Positions 21,380-30,389 of a DNA stretch of 32,547 nt are shown piece by piece (position 1 is the stretch's first letter; every line of letters begins with the position of its first letter). The position numbers and the translations under genes are program-made. This DNA comes from Bartonella rattaustraliani AUST/NH4. Lineage in GTDB: Bacteria > Pseudomonadota > Alphaproteobacteria > Rhizobiales > Rhizobiaceae. The notes under the pieces were generated by a model, which worked only from the letters and a program-made list of their open reading frames with translations, was not told the DNA's origin and made no database searches. The stretch spans positions 1-32,547 of the forward strand of contig NZ_CALW02000020.1 of NCBI RefSeq assembly GCF_000312565.1, in the 5' to 3' direction.

Positions 21380-22024
21380 TGCGCAACCTTTTGAGGAGTA
21401 TTGAGCCTCTCTAAGCAACCCCTGGCTATTGTATAAAAGAAGTCCCTGTCGACACAAGAGACGTTCATTATATAAATAATATAATATATTCAATATTTTA
21501 CATGTATTTATTTTATATGAATCCTCTTTGGAATCCACACTTTTGTATATGCTTCAATTGCCCCTTTTTTATCAACAATTGCCATGTATAAATAAAGTAT
21601 GAAAAGCAAATCATGACACAAATCTTATAACGCATGTGAGCATTCAAAAGCAATGATCATACACAGCAATTCAATAATACGTTTTAAGTCATAGCAGTAA
21701 ATGCTCTTAAAAGAGATTGAACATTTAAAACTGTTTATAACGTTAAAATCGTTAGCTCTAAACAACACCTCCAAAATTGGAGCGATTATAATTTTGCTAG
21801 CTAAAATATAAAGCGGCTTTTTGATAAATATCCCCAAAATTGCGGTGACCTCCTTTAGTGTACAATTCTTTAAGTATTCTCTTATATCACGCATAAGTGC
21901 CACTGAAATCATTCGCACCATTTTTGGTGTCAGTAAAATCAGCCAATTTCTTTCAAGAAGCGACAAATGTTCTCTTGCCTATTTTATGACAATATGGCAC
22001 AAGACAGCGCAAAGATTGAAAAGG
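21380..22024. other. AT-rich intergenic region before tRNA-Thr
   Basis: Positions 21465-21510 are almost pure A/T and include TATAAT on the minus strand, a likely promoter area for the small gene at 21227-21379. A 113-codon minus-strand frame at 21625-21966 is hydrophobic and isoleucine-rich but unrecognised and lacks a good ribosome-binding site; I leave it uncalled. Confidence 0.4.
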
Positions 22025-22099
<75 letters not shown>

Positions 22100-22386
22100 T
22101 GACAATTTTTATACCACTTCACAGCACTTTATGGGAAGTGTAAAATCCAATGCCTGTCAATATAAAACGGTGAGATAATAATGAGATAGTAAGATGACGT
22201 AATCTCTTTTAATCCCTCACGACATTATCATCTCTTCCCTCTCTTCTTTATGAAGAAGATATATGGGGTTCCTCCCTATCACAATAGTCCTCACTCTTGT
22301 CCCCACTTTCGTCTTCACTCCAAGAATGACCTCTTGGTTTTAAGACAGAGAAAAACAAACTTAAAAAACAAAAGGAGAAATAAACC
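22100..22386. other. Spacer between tRNA-Thr and the coiled-coil gene
   Basis: No gene. A CACTTC/GAAGTG inverted repeat lies 19-45 bp after the tRNA without a T-run. I see no obvious attachment-site duplication of the tRNA 3' end. Confidence 0.35.
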
Positions 22387-22686
22387 ATGTCGATTTATGG
22401 TTTGCTATTTATGCTCTTCATCATAGCACTCATCTTTATAGTCATGATGATAATTGAGAAAACAGAGAGAACCCCACAAGAACAACTGCAACAAGCAGCA
22501 AGACAACGCGCCGCAAGAGAACAAGAAGCAATAGCGCGAAGACGCGCAGAAGATGAAGAATATGAGAGAAGAAGGAGAAGAGAGCGAGAAGAAGAGGAGG
22601 AAGAAAGAAGAAGAGAGGAAGAGGAGGAAGAAGAAAGAAGAAGAGAGGAAGAGGAGGAAGAAGAAAGAAGAAGAGAGGAAGATTAG
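22387..22686 (+). CDS. Small membrane-anchored Glu/Arg coiled-coil protein
   Basis: A 99-residue protein. Residues 4-23 (YGLLFMLFIIALIFIVMMII) form one transmembrane helix. The rest is charged, from QEQLQQAARQRAAREQEA to a C-terminal run built of a 10-residue unit, six or seven Glu followed by three Arg. At DNA level this is a 30-bp purine-rich tandem repeat covering roughly 22590-22680, so copy number can change without a frameshift. An AAAGGAG ribosome-binding site precedes the ATG. Topology is probably N-out/C-in with a long charged helix in the cytoplasm. I do not recognise a family; the function is unknown. Confidence 0.65.
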   Translation: MSIYGLLFMLFIIALIFIVMMIIEKTERTPQEQLQQAARQRAAREQEAIARRRAEDEEYERRRRREREEEEEERRREEEEEEERRREEEEEEERRREED

Positions 22687-22739
22687 CAAAAGATAAGGAG
22701 AAGCAACGAAAACGATGAAGCCCACGCACACAACCGCTT

Positions 22740-24240
22740 ACCAAAGCGATTATGGGGGGGGACAAATTCATTGAAAGCATATCCCTACTCATGCTTTTGC
22801 CCCACGGCAACATTCCCTTACACGCCACGCGCACCTTACCTTCACACGATATCCCCTCTCACCGTTCGTGCCTCGCCTTCCTGCAACGCTCTTCCTACAT
22901 ACCATTTACACCTCCCCTCACAGTCTGCCCAAAGCACATGCCCCCCTGACAAAGCACAAAGACACCGCAACAAGACAGCACAAACGCCCTCTCAGCTTTA
23001 GCTCTTCCCCAAAAACCGCTCGGAACTTCCCCCAATCTCAATACCTTTCCCCCTTGAATGAAAACACACGCCCCCAAACGCATAAGTGCTAAACCTCCAC
23101 CACAGTCCCCTTCCTCCATGGCTGTCTACTCTCTCTTCATCTCATCCCTTCACGACTTCGCCAAAGTACATGCCCCCTGACATTGCCCAAAAACGCCGCC
23201 CTAAAGCACATGCCTGCTGACGATATTTCATCACTCTCCATTCACACGGCGCCTCCCCACAAACAGTGCCACATGCACCTCCTCCTCCCTTCACAGTCTC
23301 GCCAACAAAGCGCGTGCCCCCTAACACTGCCCTAAAGCACCATCCCAAGGCACAAACGCCCTCTCAACTTCAACTCTTCTCCAAGAACCACCCAGAACTT
23401 CCCCCAATCTCAATACTTTTCCCCCTTGAATAAAAACACGCCCCCAAACGCATAAGTGCTAAACCTCCACCACAGCCCCCTTCCTCTATGGCAGCTCCAT
23501 CACACCCACTCTTCACACTCTCCTTGCAACGTTCCTCCTCTAGGAATACGCACCATGCCTTCCCACAGGCGCGCTCATTACTCTCACCACACCTTCACAC
23601 GATATCCCCTCTCACCGTTCGTGCCTCGCCTTCCTGCAACGCTCTTCCTGCATACCATTTACACCTCCCCTCACAGTCTGCCCAAAACACATGCCCCCCT
23701 TGACACAGCACAGACACCGCAACAAGACACAGCGCCCTCTCAGCTTTAGCTCTTCCCCAAAAACCGCTCGGAACTTCCCCCAATCTCAATACCTTTCCCC
23801 CTTGAATGCAAACACACGCCCCAAACGCATAAGTGCTAAACCTTCACCACAGCCCCCTTCCTCCATGGTTGTCTACTCTCTCTTCATCTCATCCCTTCAC
23901 GACTTCGCCAAAGTACATGCCCCCTGACATTGCCCCAAAAACGCCGCCCTAAAGCACATGCCTGCTGACGATATTTCATCACTCTCCATTCACACGGCGC
24001 CTCCCCACAAACAGTGCCACATGCACCTCCTCCTCCCTTCACAGTCTCGCCAAAGCGCGTGCCCCCTAACACTACCCTAAAGCGCCACCCCAAGGCACAA
24101 ACGCCCTCTCAGCTTTAGCTCTTCCCCAAAAACCGCTCGGAACTTCCCCCAATCTCAATACCTTTCCCCCTTGAATGAAACACACACACCCAAACGCATA
24201 AGTGCTAAACCTCCACCACAGCCCCCTTCCTCTATGGCTG
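22740..24240 (+). repeat. C-rich repeat array, family B, left block
   Basis: Long units, all in one orientation. CATAAGTGCTAAACC starts units at about 23081, 23451, 23828 and 24197 (spacing about 370 bp). Other constant phrases are CGCCTTCCTGCAACGCTCTT, ACACGGCGCCTCCCCACAAA, AAACCGCTCGGAACTTCCCC and TTTCCCCCTTGAAT. Units differ by internal deletions. Open frames of 60-100 codons are low-complexity and not called. Confidence 0.85.
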
Positions 24241-24244
24241 CGCC

Positions 24245-25006
24245 TCACTTTGCCACAACACGCCCCATTCTCCGCCCGCGCCTTACCTTACCGCAATGCT
24301 CCCCCACTCTTTGCTTTTTTCCCGATTCTTTGCCTGTGTTTTTTTCTTTTCTGCTTTCTTGCAGAGTGTTTTCACTTCTTATAGCAAACCCTGCATGGGT
24401 AGACTTAATTTTTTGAACCATCATCTCCAAATCTTCATTAAAACGGTTAATTTCACTTTCAAGTTTACGAATATACACTTCATCACGATAAGCGCGCTTC
24501 ACGAGAGGTGGCATATCGGGCCAATAGAGCATCAAATCCACCCATTCACGCTGAGTAATCCATAACCCTCCCTGGCATTGTGCTTTATGTTCTTCTGGAA
24601 AACTCCTTTGATAAAAATGGGGGATCAAGATTTCAGGTTTTTTCGTTTTGATTTCCAGCACCCCATTTGTTCCAATAAAAGCATCGGGGGAAAAACCTTT
24701 CTTACGATCATCAGCAAGAACAAAGCCAATACATTCAGGTTTTGTATTGGTCAGCGTACCATAAAGCTGTCGCGCACCGGATTCTAATTCGGTTCCGCGT
24801 CGCATCGAAAGTGTTGTTCCCTCATCGACAGTTTTTCCGGTAATTCTTTCTCCAGCAAGCTTCATCATAACAGATTGATATTTTGAAGTTTTTTGCCCCT
24901 GCTTTTTTCGTGCAACAACCATTTCAAACAAAGAAGCCGTAATCAAACCATTGCGCGCTTGCTTCCATTGTGCTGAACCCTGAATACAATCGATAATGAT
25001 CGGCAT
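24245..25006 (-). CDS. YqaJ / lambda-type phage exonuclease
   Basis: Predicted 5'-3' double-strand DNA exonuclease of phage recombination systems, which works with a single-strand annealing protein (none seen here). The 253-residue product shows the family pattern: QWKQARNGLITASLF at the N-terminus, MRRGTELESGARQLYG (about residues 69-84), the metal-binding SPDAFIG with LEIKTKKPE (D...ExK, about 108-125), and the HKAQCQGGLWITQREWVDLM block. An AGGAG ribosome-binding site precedes the ATG. The last 19 or so residues (basic, HCGKVRRGRRMGRVVAK) come from a family B repeat unit, compare 24278-24304 with 25521-25549, so the native C-terminus has apparently been replaced. Family B repeats flank the gene on both sides. 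The catalytic core appears intact. Confidence 0.8.
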   Translation of the reverse strand: MPIIIDCIQGSAQWKQARNGLITASLFEMVVARKKQGQKTSKYQSVMMKLAGERITGKTVDEGTTLSMRRGTELESGARQLYGTLTNTKPECIGFVLADDRKKGFSPDAFIGTNGVLEIKTKKPEILIPHFYQRSFPEEHKAQCQGGLWITQREWVDLMLYWPDMPPLVKRAYRDEVYIRKLESEINRFNEDLEMMVQKIKSTHAGFAIRSENTLQESRKEKNTGKESGKKQRVGEHCGKVRRGRRMGRVVAK

Positions 25007-25129
25007 GATTTTCTATCTCCTATTGTTTTTAAAGTCTTTTTTTGTTTGAAAGGTCCTCTCTTTTTGAGATACGCTTTCCCAATAATATTGGTCATTAATC
25101 ATGTTGGTCTTGAGCAGTCTTAGCCTTTT

Positions 25130-26870
25130 TTCTTTACCCCCAACTCTCATGGACTACCCCCATGGCTTCCCCTCTCTCTCTTCATCACCCTTCATCACCT
25201 CCCAAAGCACATGCCTTTGCCTCACCACCTCCCTTCACAGTCTCGCCAAAGCGCGTGCCCCCTAACACTACCCTAAAGCGCCACCCCAAGGCACAAACGC
25301 CCTCTCAGCTTCAACTCTTCTCCAAGAACCACCCAGAACTTCCCCCAATCTCAATACTTTTCCCCCTTGAATAAAAACACGCCACCAAACGCATAAGTGC
25401 TAAACCTCCACCACAGCCCCCTTCCTCCATGGCAGCTCCCTCACACCCACTCTTCACACTCTCCTTGCAACGTTCCTCCTCCAAGCACATCGCACCATGC
25501 CTTCCCGCGGCGCGCTCATCACGCGCACCTTACCTTCCGACGATGCTCCCCTCTTACCGTTCGTGCCTCGCCTCCCTGCAACGCTTTTCCTACATACCAT
25601 TTACACCTCCCCTCACAGTCTGCCCAAAGCACATGCCTGCTGACGATATTCCATCACTCTCCATTCACACGGCGCCTCCCCACAAACAGTGCCACATACA
25701 CCTCCTCCTCCCTTCACTGGACTCCCTAAAGCACATGCCTTTGCCTCACCACCTCCCTTCACAGTCTCGCCAAAGCGCGTGCCCCCTAACACTACCCTAA
25801 GGCACAAACGCCCTCTCAGCTTCAGCTCTTCCCCAAAAACCGCTCGGAACTTCCCCCAATCTCAATACTTTTCCCCCTTGAATGAAAACACACGCCCCCA
25901 AACGCATAAGTGCTAAACCTCCACCACAGCCCCTTTCCTCCATGGCTGTCTACTCTCTCTTCATCTCCTCCCTTCACAGTCTCGCCAAAGCGCGTGCCCC
26001 CTAACACTGCCCTAAAGCGCCACTCCAAGGCACAAACGCCCAGAACTTCCCCCAATCTCAATACTTTTCCCCCTTGAATGCAAACACACGCCCCCAAACG
26101 CATAAGTGCTAAACCTCCACCACAGTCCCCTTCCTCCATGGCAGCTCCCTCACACCCACTCTTCACACTCTCCTTGCAACGTTCCTCCTCTAGGAACACG
26201 CACCATGCCTTCCCACGGCGCGCTCATCACGCGCACCTTACCTTCCGACGGTGCTCCCCTCTCACCGTTCGTGCCTCGCCTTCCTGCAACGCTCTTCCTG
26301 CATACCATTTACACCTCCCCTCACAGTCTGCCCAAAGCACATGCCCCCTGACATTGCCCCAAAAACGCCGCCCTAAAGCACATGCCTGCTGACGATATTC
26401 CATCACTCTCCATTCACACGGCGCCTCCCCACAAACAGTGCCACATGCACCTCCTCCTCCCTTCACTGGACTCCCTAAAGCACATGCCTTTGCCTCACCA
26501 CCTCCCTTCACAGTCTCGCCAAAGCGCGTGCCCCCTAACACTACCCTAAGGCACAAACGCCCTCTCAGCTTCAGCTCTTCCCCAAAAACCGCTCGGAACT
26601 TCCCCCAATCTCAATACTTTTCCCCCTTGAATGAAAACACACGCCCCCAAACGCATAAGTGCTAAACCTCCACCACAGCCCCTTTCCTCCATGGCAGCTC
26701 CCTCACACCCACTCTTCACACTCTCCTTGCAACATTCCTCCTCCAAGCACATCGCACCATGCCTTCCGACGCTGCTCCCCTCTTAACCGTTCGTGCCTCG
26801 CCTCCCTGCAACGCTCTTCCTACATACCATTTACACCTCCCCTCAAAATCGCTAAAAATGATAAAAATCT
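25130..26870 (+). repeat. C-rich repeat array, family B, right block
   Basis: Same units and orientation as 22740-24240. CATAAGTGCTAAACC occurs at about 25392, 25904, 26101 and 26653. Spacing is irregular (512, 197, 552 bp) because of internal deletions; for example the unit at 25904 lacks most of its middle. 25690-25950 and 26440-26700 are nearly identical. Confidence 0.85.
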
Positions 26871-26950
26871 TTAAACCCCATACCTTAAAAATCGAGCTTA
26901 TGAACAAGTCTGCATTTCTATGGTTAAAAAACTCTCACAACCATGCTGTT

Positions 26951-27043
26951 GCAGGATACAAAAATCCCTACAGAAAGATTTTTCTGACAAATTTTTCGCA
27001 AAAAATTCTGTATCCTACTGTCATTCTGTATCCTGCTGTGATG
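26951..27043. repeat. Inverted and direct GCAGGATACA-type repeats
   Basis: GCAGGATACA (26951-26960) has an exact reverse complement at 27027-27036. Two adjacent 18-bp direct units, TCTGTATCCTACTGTCAT and TCTGTATCCTGCTGTGAT, occupy 27008-27043. Iteron-like spacing next to a prophage module suggests a protein-binding array, but I know of no matching site. The rest of 26871-27146 holds no gene. Confidence 0.55.
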
Positions 27044-27146
27044 AAACAAAAATTCTCCTCAAATTTTTTGGTTCAATTCTGATTGCAGCTTAAATCTTTT
27101 CAGCTTAAGAGATCAAAAAAATTTTGAGATAACTTTTCGTGATTGC

Positions 27147-27536
27147 CTACCACCAATAATCAGTTAAAACATCACATGGGCGCAAACGATGCTGTTTTTC
27201 ATAAGAGCCATAGAGATTATCTTCATAATCACGCGTAACATTTTGATCTAAAAAGACATGATAAGCATCACTGTTAAGAACGAATGGTTGAAGTTGAACA
27301 TTTTGTTCATCAATTTCATAATTTGCGACATATGCATCGGCAAGTTGTTCAGTGACATCTTCAGCATGAAGCGTTGTCATATCGAGCCGCACAATTTTTT
27401 GAACTGTCTCATATTCTTCAATATGTTCGAGAACTTCTTCTATTTGGTCGATAGGCCCCTCATAAGCATCACTTTTCTCATCTTCACAAAGAATGATGAT
27501 TACTTCGTCCTCTTTAACGAATGGAATATTTTTCAT
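27147..27536 (-). CDS. Acidic protein of unknown function, prophage region
   Basis: A 129-residue protein beginning MKNIPFVKEDEVIIILCEDE. It is strongly acidic (many Glu/Asp) with helices such as IEEVLEHIEEYETVQKIVRLD, and ends with RPCDVLTDYWW. There is no membrane segment and no domain I recognise. I chose the ATG at 27536 because AAAGGGGG stands just upstream and a good sigma70-type promoter (27583-27610) would start the transcript about 40 bp before it. The frame stays open further upstream (to 27614), but that would include the promoter. It is transcribed away from the small ORF at 27767. Acidic small phage proteins are often DNA mimics or inhibitors, but nothing here proves that. Confidence 0.7.
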   Translation of the reverse strand: MKNIPFVKEDEVIIILCEDEKSDAYEGPIDQIEEVLEHIEEYETVQKIVRLDMTTLHAEDVTEQLADAYVANYEIDEQNVQLQPFVLNSDAYHVFLDQNVTRDYEDNLYGSYEKQHRLRPCDVLTDYWW

Positions 27537-27582
27537 GATTTCCCCCTTTATATATGTTGACAAGTTCAAATATAGCGTTAGT

Positions 27583-27610
27583 CTTATATCCTCTATGGAA
27601 GATATGTCAA
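27583..27610 (-). promoter_or_regulatory. Sigma70-type promoter for the acidic protein gene
   Basis: On the minus strand a perfect -35 box TTGACA is followed, after 16 bp, by -10 box TATAAG. Transcription would begin near 27576, about 40 bp before the ATG at 27536. A CATTTAAATG palindrome (27654-27663) lies further upstream and may be an operator. Confidence 0.65.
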
Positions 27611-27766
27611 TCATTTTATCCTTAATAAAAGATATATTTTTTCGTCTTTACGACATTTAAATGACATATATCAACGAAATACATCCTTTTTTGTTCGCCA
27701 GATGTTTTTGTACAGTTCTCTATTTGTTCTTTATTATTGCAACCCCAAATAGACAGGAGAGATAAA

Positions 27767-27907
27767 ATGAATGATTTAGAATTAATAAAGCACTGGCGCA
27801 CACTTGATAAAAAAACACAAAAAGAGGTTATTTTAATACTCCGTCAGTTGGTCTCCGCAAAAGAGTCAAAATCGCCTGTCTCTCTTGAGGAGAAAGCTTT
27901 GAAATAA
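27767..27907 (+). CDS. Small ORF, tail-to-tail overlap with the repressor gene
   Basis: A 46-residue protein: MNDLELIKHWRTLDKKTQKE, then VILILRQLVSAKESK and a short tail. It has a textbook AGGAG ribosome-binding site 7 bp before its ATG. Its last 80 bp overlap the 3' end of the XRE repressor gene on the other strand. The LDKKTQKEVILILRQL helix is similar in pattern to the repressor's own C-terminal segment LSPQERQAILTLLRRP. I do not recognise a family. It is too short for standard gene finders and could be missed. Confidence 0.5.
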   Translation: MNDLELIKHWRTLDKKTQKEVILILRQLVSAKESKSPVSLEEKALK

Positions 27908-28145
27908 GTTCGATAAATTCTTTATCTTCAGGGCTTGCCCCCTGTCCATAAAGGATATAATTCACACTGATATCAATTTCATGGCAAACGCGTGCTAAAG
28001 ATTCAATGGTCGGATCTTTTCCTTCTGAAAGGATAGAGTGAAGATACCCTGGACCTTTACCCGCTGCGAGGGAAACGGATCTTTTTGAGCGTCCGCTTTT
28101 TTCAAGCGCTTCGCTTAATCTTTGACGCCAACCATTGATATTCAT
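27828..28145 (-). CDS. XRE-family (phage-type) transcriptional repressor
   Basis: A 105-residue DNA-binding protein. Residues 5-62 form a helix-turn-helix of the Cro/CI type: WRQRLSEALEKSGRSKRSVS, the recognition region KGPGYLHSILSEGKDPT, then IESLARVCHEIDISVNYILYG. The tail LSPQERQAILTLLRRP may mediate dimerisation. I chose the ATG at 28145 (MNINGW) because GGTGAAAG precedes it; the open frame begins 12 codons earlier. A TATAAT box and a palindrome lie upstream, suggesting autoregulation. Divergently placed before the DUF1376/primase genes, it most likely controls the prophage replication module. Confidence 0.85.
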   Translation of the reverse strand: MNINGWRQRLSEALEKSGRSKRSVSLAAGKGPGYLHSILSEGKDPTIESLARVCHEIDISVNYILYGQGASPEDKEFIELISKLSPQERQAILTLLRRPTDGVLK

Positions 28146-28187
28146 GCTTTCACCATATAGCGCGTCTTCCCAAAAAAACACGTCCTT

Positions 28188-28226
28188 ATTATAAAATAGG
28201 CTTGCATTATCCTCTAGAAAGGATAA
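28188..28226 (-). promoter_or_regulatory. Repressor promoter with overlapping palindromic operator
   Basis: On the minus strand a perfect -10 box TATAAT lies at 28188-28193, about 43 bp upstream of the repressor ATG. The 20-bp inverted repeat TTATCCT-6 bp-AGGATAA (28207-28226) covers the expected -35 position (28211-28216, TAGAGG). A degenerate second site of the same type (TTATC...GGAT) lies at about 28294-28315. This fits autoregulation by the XRE protein. Confidence 0.6.
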
Positions 28227-28585
28227 AATTAAGAAAATAGGTTTTATTTTTTTGGGGAGAGATAAAAGTTTATTTTCGGGTCAAAAGAACATTTTATCAC
28301 CCCAAAGGATGTAAAAAGGCGTCCCCCGAAAGCCATAAGTTGAAGAAGTTTTTCCTCTTTATTTTTTGTCACCTGCGTCATTCTAAGCTTTAAATTTGTG
28401 CCCCTCTGAACACTGCAACAACCATAAGTTCGCTGTCACAAAGCACAAAAAGCCAGTCATTTAACAAGAACCAATCACACCAAAACAGCAACAGTTTTGC
28501 TAAAGAAAAAACTTCAATCAAATACCAATACACAAGACTTTTTCCGAGCCAATGGAAAGAGACAAAGAAGAAAGTGGATTGAGGC
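28227..28585. other. Divergent control region of the prophage module
   Basis: Between the repressor promoter and the DUF1376 gene. It contains the possible second operator near 28294-28315. I find no cro-like gene and no clear rightward promoter. Confidence 0.4.
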
Positions 28586-29752
28586 ATGAAACACATTCAT
28601 CAACAAGAAACTCCTTACTATGAATCCTCTATACTTCCTTATGTTTGTTGGTATCAGAATGATTTTCTAGGAGGCGTCCGTGGAATGCGTGCACACGAAA
28701 TTGGAATTTATACGATTCTTCTCAACGAGATGTACGCCCGTGGTCGTCCTCTAGAATTATCACCCGAACGTTTAGCGCGTCTTTGCGGCTGTGACAAGCG
28801 TACTTTTGTGCATGTGTTAGAAATGCTTATAAAAGAGGGGAAGATTTTAAATTTAGCCCATGGTTTATGGAATAAGCGTTGTGAAAATGTGTTTCATGAG
28901 CGCGTAAAATTGCTGGAACAGAAATCCTTTGCGGGACGTTCTTCGGCAAAAAAACGCAAGAAAATCAATGAAATATTTCAACATTTGCTCAACGAGAGTG
29001 CAAGAGATGATGAACAAAGCTCAGAATCTCAGAAGGAAGAAGAAAAGAAAACACCTAACGGTGTTTCAGAAAAGCCATTATTTTTGAGCCAAGAAGAAGA
29101 GGATGAATCTTCATTTTCTTCTCTTCCCCGCCAACAAGAGAGGATAAAACGTGCAGCCCAACCGAGCAGTGCCGCCCCCCCTCACCATTGCGCGATAATC
29201 CCAGAAAACCAGGAAAACGTACATGCAGAGACAAAAAACACAGGCAAAAGCCCCACAGCCTCTGCAGCCATCCAGGATACACTCCTTTGGGGCAATCTTC
29301 AAAGCACTGCAGAACATGCGCACGATTCTATGATAACCCCAGAAAACCAAAAGGTTTCACATGCAAACACAAAAAACACCAGCAAAAAGACCACAAGCCC
29401 CACAGCAATTCCTAAAGGACAATGTCTTCCTGCCGATTGGCAAGCAGATATCAGCGCAGCGGTTTTAGAAGGCTTGAGTGAAGAACAAGCGCGTTGGCAA
29501 GAAAAGAAATTTCGCGATTATTGGTGTGCTAAAAGCGGGAAAGAAGCACTGAAAACAGATTGGCAAGCCACATGGCGCAACTGGTTTCGCCGAGAAATTG
29601 AACGAATAAAAGAACATCAGGAAAAACTTGCAGTTTTTACTTCTCGCTCCAAATCACCATCCTCTAAAGCAATAACCCATAACAGTGATATCGATGCTCT
29701 TTACCAGAATCTGATTAACTACAACACGGATGAACATGAGTACAATTTTTGA
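28586..29752 (+). CDS. DUF1376 protein, phage replication module
   Basis: A 388-residue protein. Residues about 15-105 match the DUF1376 (YdaU-like) domain: LPYVCWYQNDFLGGVRGMRA, then EIGIYTILLNEMYARG, and a winged-helix-like LSPERLARLCGCDKRTFVHV. Such proteins are found in phage replication modules, often beside a helicase or helicase loader. The middle is low-complexity and contains two in-frame 138-bp repeat units (beginning at 29201 and 29339, PENQ..VHA.TKNT). The C-terminal part (LPADWQADISAAVLEGLSEE to FRREIERIKEHQEKLAVF) is a helical domain. A GAGG site precedes the ATG. The stop codon overlaps a relic of the primase start at 29736 (see the duplication downstream). Confidence 0.8.
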   Translation: MKHIHQQETPYYESSILPYVCWYQNDFLGGVRGMRAHEIGIYTILLNEMYARGRPLELSPERLARLCGCDKRTFVHVLEMLIKEGKILNLAHGLWNKRCENVFHERVKLLEQKSFAGRSSAKKRKKINEIFQHLLNESARDDEQSSESQKEEEKKTPNGVSEKPLFLSQEEEDESSFSSLPRQQERIKRAAQPSSAAPPHHCAIIPENQENVHAETKNTGKSPTASAAIQDTLLWGNLQSTAEHAHDSMITPENQKVSHANTKNTSKKTTSPTAIPKGQCLPADWQADISAAVLEGLSEEQARWQEKKFRDYWCAKSGKEALKTDWQATWRNWFRREIERIKEHQEKLAVFTSRSKSPSSKAITHNSDIDALYQNLINYNTDEHEYNF

Positions 29753-30389
29753 AATCAAAGGGCACTGCAGAACCCGCGCACGATTCTATGATAAACCCAG
29801 AAAACTAGGAGATTTCACATGCAAACCAAAAAACATCAGCAAGAAGACCAAAAGCCCCACAGCCCCTACACCCATCCAGATACACCTCTCCAGAACACAC
29901 CCCTTCGGAGCAATCTTCAGGGCAATGCAAAAAATGTGCACAATTGCGCTATAATCACGGAAGACTAGGAAGTTTCACATGCAAACACAAGCACAAGCCC
30001 CACAGCAATTCCTAAAGGACAACTTCCTGCCGATTGGCAAGCAGATATCAGCGCAGCGGTTTTAGAAGGCTTGAGTGAAGAACAAGTGCGTTGGCCAGAA
30101 AAGAAATTTCGCGATGATTGGCGTGCTAAAAGCGTGAAAGAAGCACTTAAAACAGATTGGCAAGCCACATGGCGCAACTGGTTTCGCCGAGAAATTGAAC
30201 GGATAAAAGAACATCAGGAAAAACTTGCAGTTTTTACTTCTCGCTTTATTTTTGCTGCCACTCCAAACCAGCATTCCTCAAAGCAATATCCCAAGCCAAC
30301 CACTCCATAGCAGTATTCCCTAAACCCGTATTCGATAGCAACGATCACACGCTTTGACCAAAATCTTATCAACGACAACATGGATGAAT
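29753..30389 (+). pseudogene. Tandem duplicate of the 3' part of the DUF1376 gene
   Basis: The sequence from about 29308 to the first codons of the primase gene has been duplicated. At 29736 the primase start ATGAGTACAATTTTTGAAATC is followed at once by DUF1376 repeat DNA (GGGCACTGCAGAAC), giving a chimeric 72-codon frame ending at 29954. The C-terminal helical part then follows again at 30000-30240, with WQADISAAVLEGLSEEQ recognisable, but stop codons and frameshifts break it. The duplicate ends in the intact primase start at 30390. It contains two more decayed copies of the 138-bp repeat. Confidence 0.85.

Noticed and set aside
21625-21966. 113-codon minus-strand frame, hydrophobic
   Set aside because: Isoleucine/leucine-rich translation of AT-rich DNA without known motifs or start signal; could be a decayed gene but cannot be supported.
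22740-26870. CRISPR array
   Set aside because: Repeats are long, irregular and contain no constant short repeat with equal-length unique spacers; no cas genes are present.
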